From contig CACHOG010000001.1 in NCBI GenBank assembly GCA_902581445.1, positions 327,326 to 391,325 of the forward strand: a DNA stretch of 64,000 nt, given 5' to 3'. Every line of letters starts with the position of its first letter. Position 1 is the first letter of the stretch. Positions 35,733 through 44,611 of this stretch are shown in pieces. The notes under the pieces are model-generated. The model ran no database searches. It was given only the letters and a program-made list of their open reading frames with translations, and was not told the origin of the DNA. Position numbers and translations under genes: made by a program. The stretch is from an uncultured Pelagibacteraceae bacterium (GTDB lineage Bacteria > Pseudomonadota > Alphaproteobacteria > Pelagibacterales > Pelagibacteraceae).

Positions 35733-37145
35733 ATGCTAGAAAACAAAAAAGTATCTGAAATTATTAAATTAATTCAGACAAAACAGATATCAGTAAAAGA
35801 AGTAGTAGAATTCTATTTAGCAAGAATTGAAAAGTATAATCCAAAATTAAATGCAATTGTTCTTTTAAAAGAGACTGAGAAAATTTTAGAAGAAGCTAAA
35901 AAAAAAGATAATCAACAGAATAAAAATAAATCTTTGTTCGGATTACCATTAGCTGTTAAAGATTTAAGTGATGTAGTTGGAATTCAAACAACATACGGTT
36001 TTAAAGGTTACAAAGATTATTTTCCAAAAAAAAATTCTTTTTTTGTGGATAAACTAATTGAAAACGGCGCAATAATAATTGGAAAAACTAATACAGCTGA
36101 ACTCGGAGTTGGAGGACATACAATTAATAGACTTTTTGGTCCAACTTCAAATGTTTATGACTTAAGCAAGTCGTCTGGTGGTTCAAGTGGAGGCGCAAGT
36201 TCAGCAGTCGCAGCTCAATTAGTTCCATTTGCAGATGGTACAGATCAAATGGGTTCATGTAGGAATCCTGCTGCATATTCTAATATATACGGTTTTAGAC
36301 CAACTCCAGGAGTTATTTCTTCTGCTAGATCGGACAACCAAAAAAATATTCCTATTTTAACTACTCCTGGTTTTTTATCTAGAACACCAGACGATATGAC
36401 AATTATTTTAGATAGCGTAACTGGTAAAAATAATTTGGATCCATATTCTTTAGAATTAAAATCTAATTTTCAAAATTTTGAAATAAAAGATTCAGAAATT
36501 AAAAATATAAAAATAGGATGGTTATCCGATATTAATAGTAATTATAAATTTGAAAATGAAATATTAGAAATTTGTGAAAAAAAATTAAGTGAGTTAAATA
36601 AGCAAAATATAAAAATAGATTTTTTGAAATCAGGTATTAATACTGATGAACTATGGGATTCGTGGTTAACATTCAGATCAAGAAGTATATTTATGGATAT
36701 TGGAAGTATGAGTATTAAAGATATTAATGAAATGACTTTTCAGGCGATTTGGGAGTACAATAGGGGAAAAGATATTAAAGATAATGACATTGATATTGCA
36801 TTAGAAAAAAGAAAAAAGTCTTTAAATGATATAAATCAGATATTTAAAGATTACGATTTTTTAGCTTTGCCATCAGCACAAGTATTTCCATTTAAAAAAG
36901 AATTAAATTATCCAGAAAAAATAAATGATTTTAATTTAGATACTTATCATCGATGGATTGAAGTTTTTATATTATCAAGCCTTTTAGAATTACCAACTAT
37001 AACAGTTCCAGTTGGTTTTAATAAAAATAAACTACCAATGGGTATGCAAATAATAGGAAAAAAGAACGATGATTTAAAAGTACTTGCATTTGCAAGAAAA
37101 TACGAACAAATGTTCAATTATTCAAAAATAAAACCAGAAATATAA
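35733..37145 (+). CDS. Amidase signature family hydrolase
   Basis: A 470-residue amidase with the Ser-cisSer-Lys triad segments: Lys in LPLAVKDLSD, the SSGGSSGGASSAV glycine/serine stretch and the nucleophile Ser in GSCRNPAA. The length fits GatA-like and other amidases, but no gatB or gatC is nearby, so a catabolic amide hydrolase is more likely. The gene is transcribed with the Fe-alcohol dehydrogenase (5-base gap) and the EamA gene that follows (6-base gap). Confidence 0.9.
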   Translation: MLENKKVSEIIKLIQTKQISVKEVVEFYLARIEKYNPKLNAIVLLKETEKILEEAKKKDNQQNKNKSLFGLPLAVKDLSDVVGIQTTYGFKGYKDYFPKKNSFFVDKLIENGAIIIGKTNTAELGVGGHTINRLFGPTSNVYDLSKSSGGSSGGASSAVAAQLVPFADGTDQMGSCRNPAAYSNIYGFRPTPGVISSARSDNQKNIPILTTPGFLSRTPDDMTIILDSVTGKNNLDPYSLELKSNFQNFEIKDSEIKNIKIGWLSDINSNYKFENEILEICEKKLSELNKQNIKIDFLKSGINTDELWDSWLTFRSRSIFMDIGSMSIKDINEMTFQAIWEYNRGKDIKDNDIDIALEKRKKSLNDINQIFKDYDFLALPSAQVFPFKKELNYPEKINDFNLDTYHRWIEVFILSSLLELPTITVPVGFNKNKLPMGMQIIGKKNDDLKVLAFARKYEQMFNYSKIKPEI

Positions 37146-37151
37146 TAATTA

Positions 37152-38057
37152 ATGCAAAGACACCCTCATCATTTTAAAATTGCACTTGCTTTAGCATTTT
37201 CCGCTGGAGCTTGGGGAATTTATTGGCTCCCTCAACGCACACTGGAAGCTGGAGGACTAACTGGCGGATGGGGTACAATTGCCCAGATGGTAATTGGAGT
37301 ATTATTGTTGTTACCAATCGCTCTCTGGAGAGTTTATAAAAAAAAAGGAAGTGGCTTCGAGCTTCCATTAACAGGATTATTGGTTGGCGGTGGTTTTATT
37401 TGTTATGCACTAAGTTTTCTATTAACAGATGTAATAAGAGCTTTAATACTTTTTTACATGACACCTATTTGGACTACTATTTTTGAAATCTTATTTTTAA
37501 AAAGAAGACCTGGCTGGCAAAGAGCCGTCACACTTTCGCTAGCTCTCGCTGGCTTATGGATAGTTTTTAGTAAAGATGCAATTATACCTTTACCCCAAAA
37601 TGCCGGAGATTGGATAGCTCTTGCTGGTGGAGCAATTTTTGCAGGAGGAATGATAAGACTTGAAGTTGTAAAGACCGATGGAGTATTCCCGATTATATTT
37701 TCATTTTTCTTCTATGGAACATTATTTAATATTGTAGCTGGTTTTTTATTAGTTGATTATTTGGGCGAGACACCACCGATAGAGTCTTTTATTCCAATGG
37801 CAATGTTCTTAATTGTTTTGTCATTATTTTATTTCATTCCTACAGGAATTGTTATTCTTTGGGCACCAAGCAAACTAGGTGCTGGACTATGCTCAATTCT
37901 TTTTCTAACAGAAATAGTAGTTGGAGTTGTAAGCTCCAGCATATTAACAGATGAACCTTTTGGATGGAGAGAAATAGTTGGAAGTTCAATGATTATTTTA
38001 GGTGGAATTTTAGCTGTTGTTCTTGCTCCTAAAGAGGATAAAAAAATTACCGCTTAA
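37152..38057 (+). CDS. EamA/DMT-family transporter, distinct type
   Basis: A 301-residue membrane protein with about ten hydrophobic segments. GAWGIYWLPQRTLEAGG near the start, IRALILFYMTPIWTTIFE and the EPFGWRE segment near the end mark a DMT subgroup different from the other two EamA genes here. The local DNA is somewhat richer in G+C than the neighbours. It follows the amidase gene by six bases and may move that enzyme's substrate or product. It overlaps the converging serine-hydrolase gene by four bases. Confidence 0.85.
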   Translation: MQRHPHHFKIALALAFSAGAWGIYWLPQRTLEAGGLTGGWGTIAQMVIGVLLLLPIALWRVYKKKGSGFELPLTGLLVGGGFICYALSFLLTDVIRALILFYMTPIWTTIFEILFLKRRPGWQRAVTLSLALAGLWIVFSKDAIIPLPQNAGDWIALAGGAIFAGGMIRLEVVKTDGVFPIIFSFFFYGTLFNIVAGFLLVDYLGETPPIESFIPMAMFLIVLSLFYFIPTGIVILWAPSKLGAGLCSILFLTEIVVGVVSSSILTDEPFGWREIVGSSMIILGGILAVVLAPKEDKKITA

Positions 38058-39211
38058 TATTTAGTATCCACTAAATCAATCAACATATTAATCATATCTA
38101 CTTTGTAACTTTCTTTTGTTGCTGATTTAGTTTCTAAAACAGAAAAAAATGCAGCAACGTTTCCAGTTTTTAAATTTACAGCTAAAAATTGACCACCATA
38201 ACCTGAATGGCCAATCATATTTCCAGATACCATAGTAGAGTTAGAATAATATAAATATTTATTATTTGATAAATTCATATATTTTGGACCAACATTGTTT
38301 AAAGTTCGGTTTAAAAAAGAGCTTGAGCCAATCTTCCTATTTCCCACTCCTTTACCTTTTCTTGCAAATAAAAGACCCATTCTTAAAAAGTCTCTTGTAA
38401 CCAAACATCCTCCCCCTGACATCCAAGGCATACCATATCTGTCAGATGCAATATAAAGCCCATCTTCAAACCCAGCTGCCTCAACTGCTCTTAACATCCA
38501 ATGTCTTAATGATTTACCACTGATCTTCTCAACTATTAATCCTATAACATCGGTATTTGCAGATTTATAAAAAGCTAAATTACTTTTGTTTTTTAAATTT
38601 TTATTTTTTTTTGATTTAATAGTATTTAAATAACTTTCCTGACTTAAATGTGTATCACCACTTTTTGGTAGTCTCCATCCACCAACAGGCTCATGTAAAA
38701 AAGATGAAGAGTATGCCTTAGTGTAATCTTCTGTGTAGGCATTTATTACATTCATATTTAATACGTCTTGCACTTTAGCATTGGCATATCCACTCCCAAT
38801 TTTTGGAAGGTAGTAAGATACTTTTTTATCAAGATTTATTGACTTATTATTCAAAAGTTCTCCAACGAAAAGATTAACAAACATTTTTGTTATAGACATT
38901 ATCGTTTGAGGTTGATTTTTTGGAAAATCTTTTGCGTATTTTTCAAAATAAATATTTTGTTTATTTCCAACTATTAAGGAGCAAAAAGACTTTTGTTTAG
39001 TCATTTTTTTTACCAGTGGCTTTTTATAGATTGTATCTTTGTATTTTTTTTTTAATTTTAAAACCAAATCTGATCTTAAAAATAATCCATATCTATTTAT
39101 TTTGTGAAGATTTCTATAACCATGTCTTCTAGTTTTAGGGAGATTCCATACAGCTTTATTATCTTTGACTGTTACTAATTCAGGATTCTTATATGATATT
39201 ATTTTAGTCAA
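38054..39211 (-). CDS. Serine hydrolase, class C beta-lactamase family
   Basis: A 385-residue protein of the penicillin-binding-protein-like serine hydrolase fold. The nucleophile motif is S106-I-T-K109, the second motif YKSAN and the third HSGYGG. No signal peptide is visible, so a cytoplasmic esterase or amidase is more likely than drug resistance. It is last in the minus-strand set headed by the class II aldolase gene, 12 bases after msrA. Confidence 0.82.
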   Translation of the reverse strand: MTKIISYKNPELVTVKDNKAVWNLPKTRRHGYRNLHKINRYGLFLRSDLVLKLKKKYKDTIYKKPLVKKMTKQKSFCSLIVGNKQNIYFEKYAKDFPKNQPQTIMSITKMFVNLFVGELLNNKSINLDKKVSYYLPKIGSGYANAKVQDVLNMNVINAYTEDYTKAYSSSFLHEPVGGWRLPKSGDTHLSQESYLNTIKSKKNKNLKNKSNLAFYKSANTDVIGLIVEKISGKSLRHWMLRAVEAAGFEDGLYIASDRYGMPWMSGGGCLVTRDFLRMGLLFARKGKGVGNRKIGSSSFLNRTLNNVGPKYMNLSNNKYLYYSNSTMVSGNMIGHSGYGGQFLAVNLKTGNVAAFFSVLETKSATKESYKVDMINMLIDLVDTKY

Positions 39212-39223
39212 ATTAAAATAAAG

Positions 39224-39679
39224 TTAATCAAATTTCAAAGATTTTTTTTGTTCATATTTTTGATGATAACCTTCAGCCTTACAATAATTTTTCTCTTTTG
39301 AAACTTTAGTAGAAACTTTACCACCAAGTTTATTATTCATTTCCTCTAAAACTTTTTCCGCAATTTTTTTTTCTTCATCATTATTATAAAAAATTTCAGA
39401 TCTATATTGAATTCCAACATACGTACCTTGACGGTTTACTTGAGTAGAGTCGTGTAATTTAAAAAATAGTCTCACCATATCTTCATATGATTTAACTTTT
39501 TCATCATACTCTACTTTAACAACTTCAATATGACCAGTATCTCCACCACATACTGCTTTATAAGTGACGTTTGGTTCGTCTCCGCCGCAATAACCACACT
39601 CAGTAGAAATTACTCCTTCAATACCTTCGTATTTAGTTTCATCCCAAAAGCAGCCAATACCCCCAATAAACGTCTTCAT
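39224..39679 (-). CDS. msrA: Peptide-methionine sulfoxide reductase MsrA, cytoplasmic form
   Basis: A 151-residue MsrA without a signal peptide. The catalytic Cys10 is in GGIGCFWDE, where most MsrA proteins have GCFWG or GCFWC, so Asp13 is unusual. ECGYCGGD, GDTGHIEVVKVEYD and AEGYHQKYEQ are standard family segments. The extra Cys in GYCGG and near the C-terminus (YCKAEG) could act as recycling cysteines. It lies between a homocysteine-methyltransferase-like and a serine-hydrolase gene. Confidence 0.9.
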   Translation of the reverse strand: MKTFIGGIGCFWDETKYEGIEGVISTECGYCGGDEPNVTYKAVCGGDTGHIEVVKVEYDEKVKSYEDMVRLFFKLHDSTQVNRQGTYVGIQYRSEIFYNNDEEKKIAEKVLEEMNNKLGGKVSTKVSKEKNYCKAEGYHQKYEQKKSLKFD

Positions 39680-39693
39680 ATTTTTATTTTATA

Positions 39694-40605
39694 TTAATTT
39701 TTTAGAATTGAAATTGCTTTTATCTCTTCAACTCCAATACCACAACAACCACCAATAATTTGTGCCCCATTATCAATCCATTTTTTTGCACTTTTAACAT
39801 AATCACTTGGCTTAATATCATCAGTAAACTTCCATTCTGGTTTAACAAAGTGTCCTCTGTTTGGATAAGCGCCAACTGTATTATTATGATTATTTTTTAG
39901 TATGCTGACTGCTTCTTCAGTTACACTCATGTTTGAGTGTGCAACAAGTATTGGTCCTGAATGAAATTTTTTAAATCTATGTAATGAATCTTCAAGTTCC
40001 TCATAAACTTGAGGATCTTTATGAGACACATCATCATCATATCCAAGATGAATATTTTTATTTTTATCAAATACACAAGATATTGATAACCACGTTGGTA
40101 ATTTTAAATTACTTGAACATTCAACTAAAGTTTCAACAATATCAGCTTGTGACGACATAGCTTCAAGAATAATTAAATCTACTCCTGTATCTGACAAAAT
40201 TTTTAAGTGTTCATCAAAACTTGGTTTCATTTTAGTAACACCATCTTTCATAAAATAACCGTAAGTGGAGACAGATCCAGCAACTAAAACATTTTTACCT
40301 GACACGGCCTCTTTTGCAATTTTGATACTTTTATGATTGCATTCTTTAATTAGATCTTCATAACCATATTTTTTCATTGATATAGGGGTTGAAGCATAAG
40401 TATTTGCGGTTATTACATCAGCACCAGCTTTAACATAATTTTGGTGCACTTTTAAAAGTTCATTTGGACTATCTAAAGAACACCTCCCACACCACAGCCC
40501 TTCATCCATTTTTGCTCCAACTTTTTGTAATTCTCCTCCTATTCCCCCATCAAGAATTATTATTTTTCCTTCAGCTAATCGCTTTTCAATTGATGAATAA
40601 GACAT
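39694..40605 (-). CDS. Homocysteine S-methyltransferase-like protein with an altered zinc site
   Basis: A 303-residue protein of the homocysteine methyltransferase barrel (MmuM/BHMT). LDGGIGGELQ near residue 18 and the zinc motif GGCCG (Cys287, Cys288) are intact. The position of the third zinc ligand, normally N-C in the middle of the barrel, reads AHSNMS, with Met226 in place of Cys. Either another residue completes the site or the enzyme has changed function. The family moves methyl groups from S-methylmethionine, betaine or DMSP-like donors. It lies among VOC, MsrA and aldehyde dehydrogenase genes. Confidence 0.82.
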   Translation of the reverse strand: MSYSSIEKRLAEGKIIILDGGIGGELQKVGAKMDEGLWCGRCSLDSPNELLKVHQNYVKAGADVITANTYASTPISMKKYGYEDLIKECNHKSIKIAKEAVSGKNVLVAGSVSTYGYFMKDGVTKMKPSFDEHLKILSDTGVDLIILEAMSSQADIVETLVECSSNLKLPTWLSISCVFDKNKNIHLGYDDDVSHKDPQVYEELEDSLHRFKKFHSGPILVAHSNMSVTEEAVSILKNNHNNTVGAYPNRGHFVKPEWKFTDDIKPSDYVKSAKKWIDNGAQIIGGCCGIGVEEIKAISILKN

Positions 40606-40610
40606 ATAAT

Positions 40611-40994
40611 TTATTTGTTATTTGTAAAAGCGCAGATTTTATTTCCATCTAAATCGCGAATATATGAATAATATACACCAGAACCTTCTGGTCTTTCTCC
40701 GCCACTTCCTTCGCTGCTACCGCCTGCTTTCAAACCGATCTCATGAAATTTATCAACTATCTCTCTTGATGAAACAATAAAAGAAACTTGTGTTCCATTT
40801 CCGAAAGTAGCAGTTTTACCATTTGCTGGTTTTGTAACATAAAATTCTATAGCACCATCACCATCTTTTTGCGTATATCCAGCACAAAATTCATCAGTAT
40901 CTTTTCTTTTTAAATTTATAATTTGTAAAACTTCATCATAAAAATTAATGGCTTTATCTAGATTATTTGTGCCTACCATTACATACCCAATCAT
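40611..40994 (-). CDS. VOC-family (glyoxalase/dioxygenase-like) protein
   Basis: A 127-residue single-domain vicinal-oxygen-chelate protein. The start (IGYVMVGTNNLDKAINFYDEVL split near residue 15) and the end (RDLDGNKICAF) are typical of the fold. No catalytic assignment is possible. It lies one base from the aldehyde dehydrogenase gene and five from the methyltransferase-like gene. Confidence 0.85.
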   Translation of the reverse strand: MIGYVMVGTNNLDKAINFYDEVLQIINLKRKDTDEFCAGYTQKDGDGAIEFYVTKPANGKTATFGNGTQVSFIVSSREIVDKFHEIGLKAGGSSEGSGGERPEGSGVYYSYIRDLDGNKICAFTNNK

Positions 40995-40995
40995 C

Positions 40996-42429
40996 TTAAT
41001 TTTTCCATTCAGTGATAGTTTTCACTTCCAAATATTCATGTAAACCCCAGGTACCTCCTTCACGTCCATTTCCAGACTGTCTATAACCACCAAATGGAGT
41101 GCCAGAGTCCGCAGGTTTATGATTTACGTACACAATTCCAGATCTTAATTTTTTTGAAACTCTTTTTGCTTTTTCTTTATCTTCAGTTTGCAAATAGTTT
41201 CCAAGACCATATTCAGTGTCATTTGTAATTTTTATTGCCTCCTCTTCATTCTCAAAGGGAATTATAGATAAAACTGGACCAAAAATTTCCTCTTTAGCAA
41301 TTCTCATATCATTATTTACATCTGTGAACACTGTTGGCTTTATAAAATATCCTTTTTTGAAATCTTCGGGTTTCTCAGGTCCACCAGCTACTAAAGTTGC
41401 ACCTTCTTCAATTCCGCTCTTGATTAAACTTTGAATTTTATCGTATTGCGTTTTAGATATCACCGGACCTATATGTTCGCCAGCTTTTGATGCAAGATCT
41501 ACTTTAATTTTATTAGCTTCATCGGCAGCTTCTTCTACTGCTCGTTTGTATATTGATTTTTCTACTAACATTCTTGTTGGTGCATCACATGATTGACCAG
41601 AGTTACTCATGACGTTTCGTATTCCATCTCTTACTGCATCAGGATAAGCATCAGCAAATACAATATTTCCACCTTTACCTCCAAGCTCTAAACAAACTCT
41701 TTTAATTGTATCAGCTGCATTTTTTGTAATTAACTTTCCAGCTCTTGTCGATCCAGTAAAGGAAACCATATCAACATCAGGATGTCCTGATAAATCTGTA
41801 CCAACACCTGGCCCATCTCCGTTTACTAAATTAAACACACCCGCAGGAAATTTTGCTTCATGAATCATTTCTGCAAAAAGCATTGCTGATAAAGGAGCTA
41901 TCTCAGAAGGTTTCAAAACCATTGTGCAACCAGTTGCAAGTGCTGGTACAACTTTTAGAGCTATTTGATTAATTGGCCAGTTCCAAGGGGTAATTAAACC
42001 ACATACACCAATTGGTTCATACACAATGTGATTAACAGATCCTTTGTCAAAACCAGGTTCAAAATTAAATTCTTTTAATCTTTTTATAAAATCTTCAATA
42101 TGACCCGCACCTGATGCAGTTTGATTAGCTGAACACCAATCTTTTGGGCAACCAAGCTCAGTTGATATGGCATCAGTCATTTCATCCCATTTAGATTTAT
42201 AGATTTCTAATAATTTTTCTAAAAGTTTTATTCGTTCTTGCTTTGAAGTTTCTTTCCAAGTTTCAAAAGATGACTTTGCAGATTTTACAGCAAGATCAGT
42301 ATCTTCTGAGCTACCTAGAGAAATTATTGCGCAAACTTCTTCAGTAGAGGGATTAATTACATCAAAATCTTTTGCTTTAATTGGATTGACCCATTGTCCA
42401 TTTATATAAAATTTTTTTTTATCTTTCAT
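40996..42429 (-). CDS. NAD(P)-dependent aldehyde dehydrogenase
   Basis: A 477-residue ALDH of normal length. The catalytic Cys is in NSGQSCDAP and the general base Glu in ELGGKGGN. The LITPWNWPINQ and GSTRAGKLI segments are standard. Substrates could include betaine aldehyde, 4-trimethylaminobutyraldehyde or other small aldehydes; the sequence does not settle this. It follows the class II aldolase gene by 11 bases on the minus strand, which suggests aldehyde clearance after an aldol cleavage. Confidence 0.92.
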   Translation of the reverse strand: MKDKKKFYINGQWVNPIKAKDFDVINPSTEEVCAIISLGSSEDTDLAVKSAKSSFETWKETSKQERIKLLEKLLEIYKSKWDEMTDAISTELGCPKDWCSANQTASGAGHIEDFIKRLKEFNFEPGFDKGSVNHIVYEPIGVCGLITPWNWPINQIALKVVPALATGCTMVLKPSEIAPLSAMLFAEMIHEAKFPAGVFNLVNGDGPGVGTDLSGHPDVDMVSFTGSTRAGKLITKNAADTIKRVCLELGGKGGNIVFADAYPDAVRDGIRNVMSNSGQSCDAPTRMLVEKSIYKRAVEEAADEANKIKVDLASKAGEHIGPVISKTQYDKIQSLIKSGIEEGATLVAGGPEKPEDFKKGYFIKPTVFTDVNNDMRIAKEEIFGPVLSIIPFENEEEAIKITNDTEYGLGNYLQTEDKEKAKRVSKKLRSGIVYVNHKPADSGTPFGGYRQSGNGREGGTWGLHEYLEVKTITEWKN

Positions 42430-42440
42430 AATTTATTTTT

Positions 42441-43169
42441 TTAATTTTGATAATCAGGTTCTTCTTTATCTAAAATTAATCTGATTTGATCTAAATGTGC
42501 TCTACCCATATCAGAAGGATAGTTTGACCACTCTTGTGCTGTTTTTTCTGCCACTTCGTGTGATGCTACATTTAATTCTTTTCCAGTGGCTAAAGCTGTT
42601 AAATATGTTTCTGCAGATTTTTCAAAATAATATAATGCATCAAATCCATCCGAAACAGTTTCACCAGTAGTTAAAATTCCATGATTTGACATTAACAGAT
42701 TTTGTTTATTACCCAATGCAGCAGCCATTTTTAGCGACTCTTCTTCAAAACCCATACCACCATACTCATTATATATAGATACTCGGTTATAAAACCTCAT
42801 CGTATTTTGATCTATTGGAGGAAGAGTAGGGTTTTTCAAAGCAGAAAGAGCTGTCGCGTATTTTGAATGAACATGAAATATACATTTTGCATGAGGTACT
42901 TTTTGGTGAATTGTCCCATGAATATTTATTGCAGTAGCATCCACAAGGTCGGGTTTTTTTTTTAATTCCTCGATATTTTCTTTGGTAACCAAAATTAAAT
43001 CGCTTACTTTCATTTGGCTAAAATGAACACCTGATTTATTAACTAAAAATTCATCAGTTGAACCAGGCACACATGCGCTAAAGTGATTTGCAACTCCCTC
43101 ATTCATATTCAATCTAGCGGTCCATCTAAAGGTAGCTGCTAAATCCTTTTTTAATTCTGTTATTTCCAT
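42441..43169 (-). CDS. Class II aldolase/adducin family protein
   Basis: A 242-residue aldolase-fold protein. Metal ligands are seen in HVHSKYATAL (His-x-His) and NHGILTTG. The N-terminal TARLNMNEGVANHFS block is typical of the group that includes L-fuculose-phosphate aldolase. Its natural substrate is unknown. The gene is divergent from the BKACE gene with a 33-base gap and heads the minus-strand array with ALDH, VOC, methyltransferase-like, MsrA and serine-hydrolase genes. Confidence 0.88.
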   Translation of the reverse strand: MEITELKKDLAATFRWTARLNMNEGVANHFSACVPGSTDEFLVNKSGVHFSQMKVSDLILVTKENIEELKKKPDLVDATAINIHGTIHQKVPHAKCIFHVHSKYATALSALKNPTLPPIDQNTMRFYNRVSIYNEYGGMGFEEESLKMAAALGNKQNLLMSNHGILTTGETVSDGFDALYYFEKSAETYLTALATGKELNVASHEVAEKTAQEWSNYPSDMGRAHLDQIRLILDKEEPDYQN

Positions 43170-43202
43170 ATTAATTATAATAAACTATACCATTAATAAA
43201 TT

Positions 43203-44087
43203 ATGAACAATAAAGTATTTATATCGTGTGCAGTTACTGGATCTGGTGATACTGCTAAAAAACATCCCGATTTACCAAAGACACCTGAACAAATAGCAAA
43301 ATCTGCAATCGAAGCAGCAAAAGCAGGTGCAGCGATTGCACATATACATGTTAGAGAGGAAGATGGAACACCAAGTAGAAGATTAGAGTTATACAAAGAA
43401 GTTGTCGATAGAATTAGATCATCAGACACAGATGTAGTTCTAAATCTTACAACTGGAATGGGTGGTGATTTAGATATAGGAGAAAATAGTCCACTTCAAT
43501 TTGGTCCATTAACCGATATGGCGAATGTAATGGAAAGAATTACAAATGCGGAACAGTTCTTGCCTGAGATTTGTACTCTTGATTGTGGAACTTTAAATTT
43601 TGGAGATGGATCTGTTATTACAATTAATACCCCGAGAGATTTAAGAAAAGCAGCAAAAAGACTTCAAGAAATAAAAGTTAAACCAGAGATAGAGGCTTTT
43701 GATTTAGGAAATATGTGGTTTGGAGCTCAGTTATATCAAGAGGGATTACTCAGTGATCCCCCAATGTTCCAAATGTGTTTAGGTATTCCTTGGGGTGCAC
43801 CCGCTACACCTTTAGCAATGCAAGCAATGAAAGATATTATGCCGAAAGAGGCAGTATGGAGTGGTTTTGCAATTTCTAAAAATGAAATGCCTTATGTTGC
43901 TCAAACAGTAGTAATGGGTGGAAACCCAAGAGTAGGGCTTGAGGATAATTTATATATTTCAAAAGGAAAGTTAGCTACAAATGCTCAACTAGTTGAAAAG
44001 GCAAGAAGAATTGTTGAGGACTTAGGAGCTTCGGTAATGACGCCTGCCGAAACTAGAGAAAAGTTAAAACTAGTAAAACATAAATAA
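43203..44087 (+). CDS. BKACE-family beta-keto acid cleavage enzyme, probably dehydrocarnitine-cleaving
   Basis: A 294-residue DUF849 (BKACE) TIM barrel. Zinc ligands are His47-x-His49 in AHIHVREEDG. The family condenses a beta-keto acid with acetyl-CoA, here most likely 3-dehydrocarnitine to betainyl-CoA and acetoacetate. The substrate call is inferred from carnitine dehydrogenase, thioesterase, betaine-catabolic and betaine-transport genes in the same window; the family also cleaves other beta-keto acids. PWGAPATPL and NMWFGAQ are family segments. It is divergent from the class II aldolase gene. Confidence 0.82.
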   Translation: MNNKVFISCAVTGSGDTAKKHPDLPKTPEQIAKSAIEAAKAGAAIAHIHVREEDGTPSRRLELYKEVVDRIRSSDTDVVLNLTTGMGGDLDIGENSPLQFGPLTDMANVMERITNAEQFLPEICTLDCGTLNFGDGSVITINTPRDLRKAAKRLQEIKVKPEIEAFDLGNMWFGAQLYQEGLLSDPPMFQMCLGIPWGAPATPLAMQAMKDIMPKEAVWSGFAISKNEMPYVAQTVVMGGNPRVGLEDNLYISKGKLATNAQLVEKARRIVEDLGASVMTPAETREKLKLVKHK

Positions 44088-44167
44088 AAACCTTTCAAAC
44101 TATATCCTGTGGCAACTTGCTCCAATATTAGAGTTGATAAGATAACTTTTAATATTAAATAACCGTT

Positions 44168-44611
44168 ATGAATTTAAAATCTATAATCAAAAAATCTTTA
44201 ATAACTATATCAATTACTTTATTACCAACTTTGTTGAATGCAGCAGATGTAACAATTGAGATGCTAAACAAACTAGGAAAAGAGAGTATGGTTTATTCAC
44301 AAAAAATTGTAAAAGTAAATTCAGGTGATACAGTTTTTTGGAAAGCGACAACCAAAGGTCATAACGTAGAGTTTATAAAAGGTGGGTTTCCTACTGGTGT
44401 TGAAAAATTCAAATCTAAAATGAACAAAGATGCTGAATATAAATTCACTGTGCCAGGTATTTATGCTTATTGGTGCACACCTCATAAAAGTATGGGAATG
44501 ATTGGATTCGTTGTTGTTGATGGCGATAAATCAAATTTAGAGGCTGTAAAAGCACTTAAATTTTTTGGAAAATCAAAAAAAATTGCTCCGGATTTAATAA
44601 ATCAATTATAA
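44168..44611 (+). CDS. Pseudoazurin-like blue copper protein
   Basis: A 147-residue exported cupredoxin with a signal peptide (about 1-25, ending NAA). The type 1 copper ligands fit His65, Cys103, His106 and Met111 (C-T-P-H then M-G-M). It is a small periplasmic electron carrier, and the size and ligand spacing match pseudoazurin rather than plastocyanin. It follows the BKACE gene by 80 bases and converges with the ProV gene at zero distance. Its redox partners are not identifiable here. Confidence 0.9.
   Translation: MNLKSIIKKSLITISITLLPTLLNAADVTIEMLNKLGKESMVYSQKIVKVNSGDTVFWKATTKGHNVEFIKGGFPTGVEKFKSKMNKDAEYKFTVPGIYAYWCTPHKSMGMIGFVVVDGDKSNLEAVKALKFFGKSKKIAPDLINQL

Noticed and set aside
35733..37145. 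GatA subunit of the tRNA amidotransferase
   Set aside because: No gatB or gatC is nearby, and the neighbours are catabolic and transport genes, so a generic amidase call is safer.
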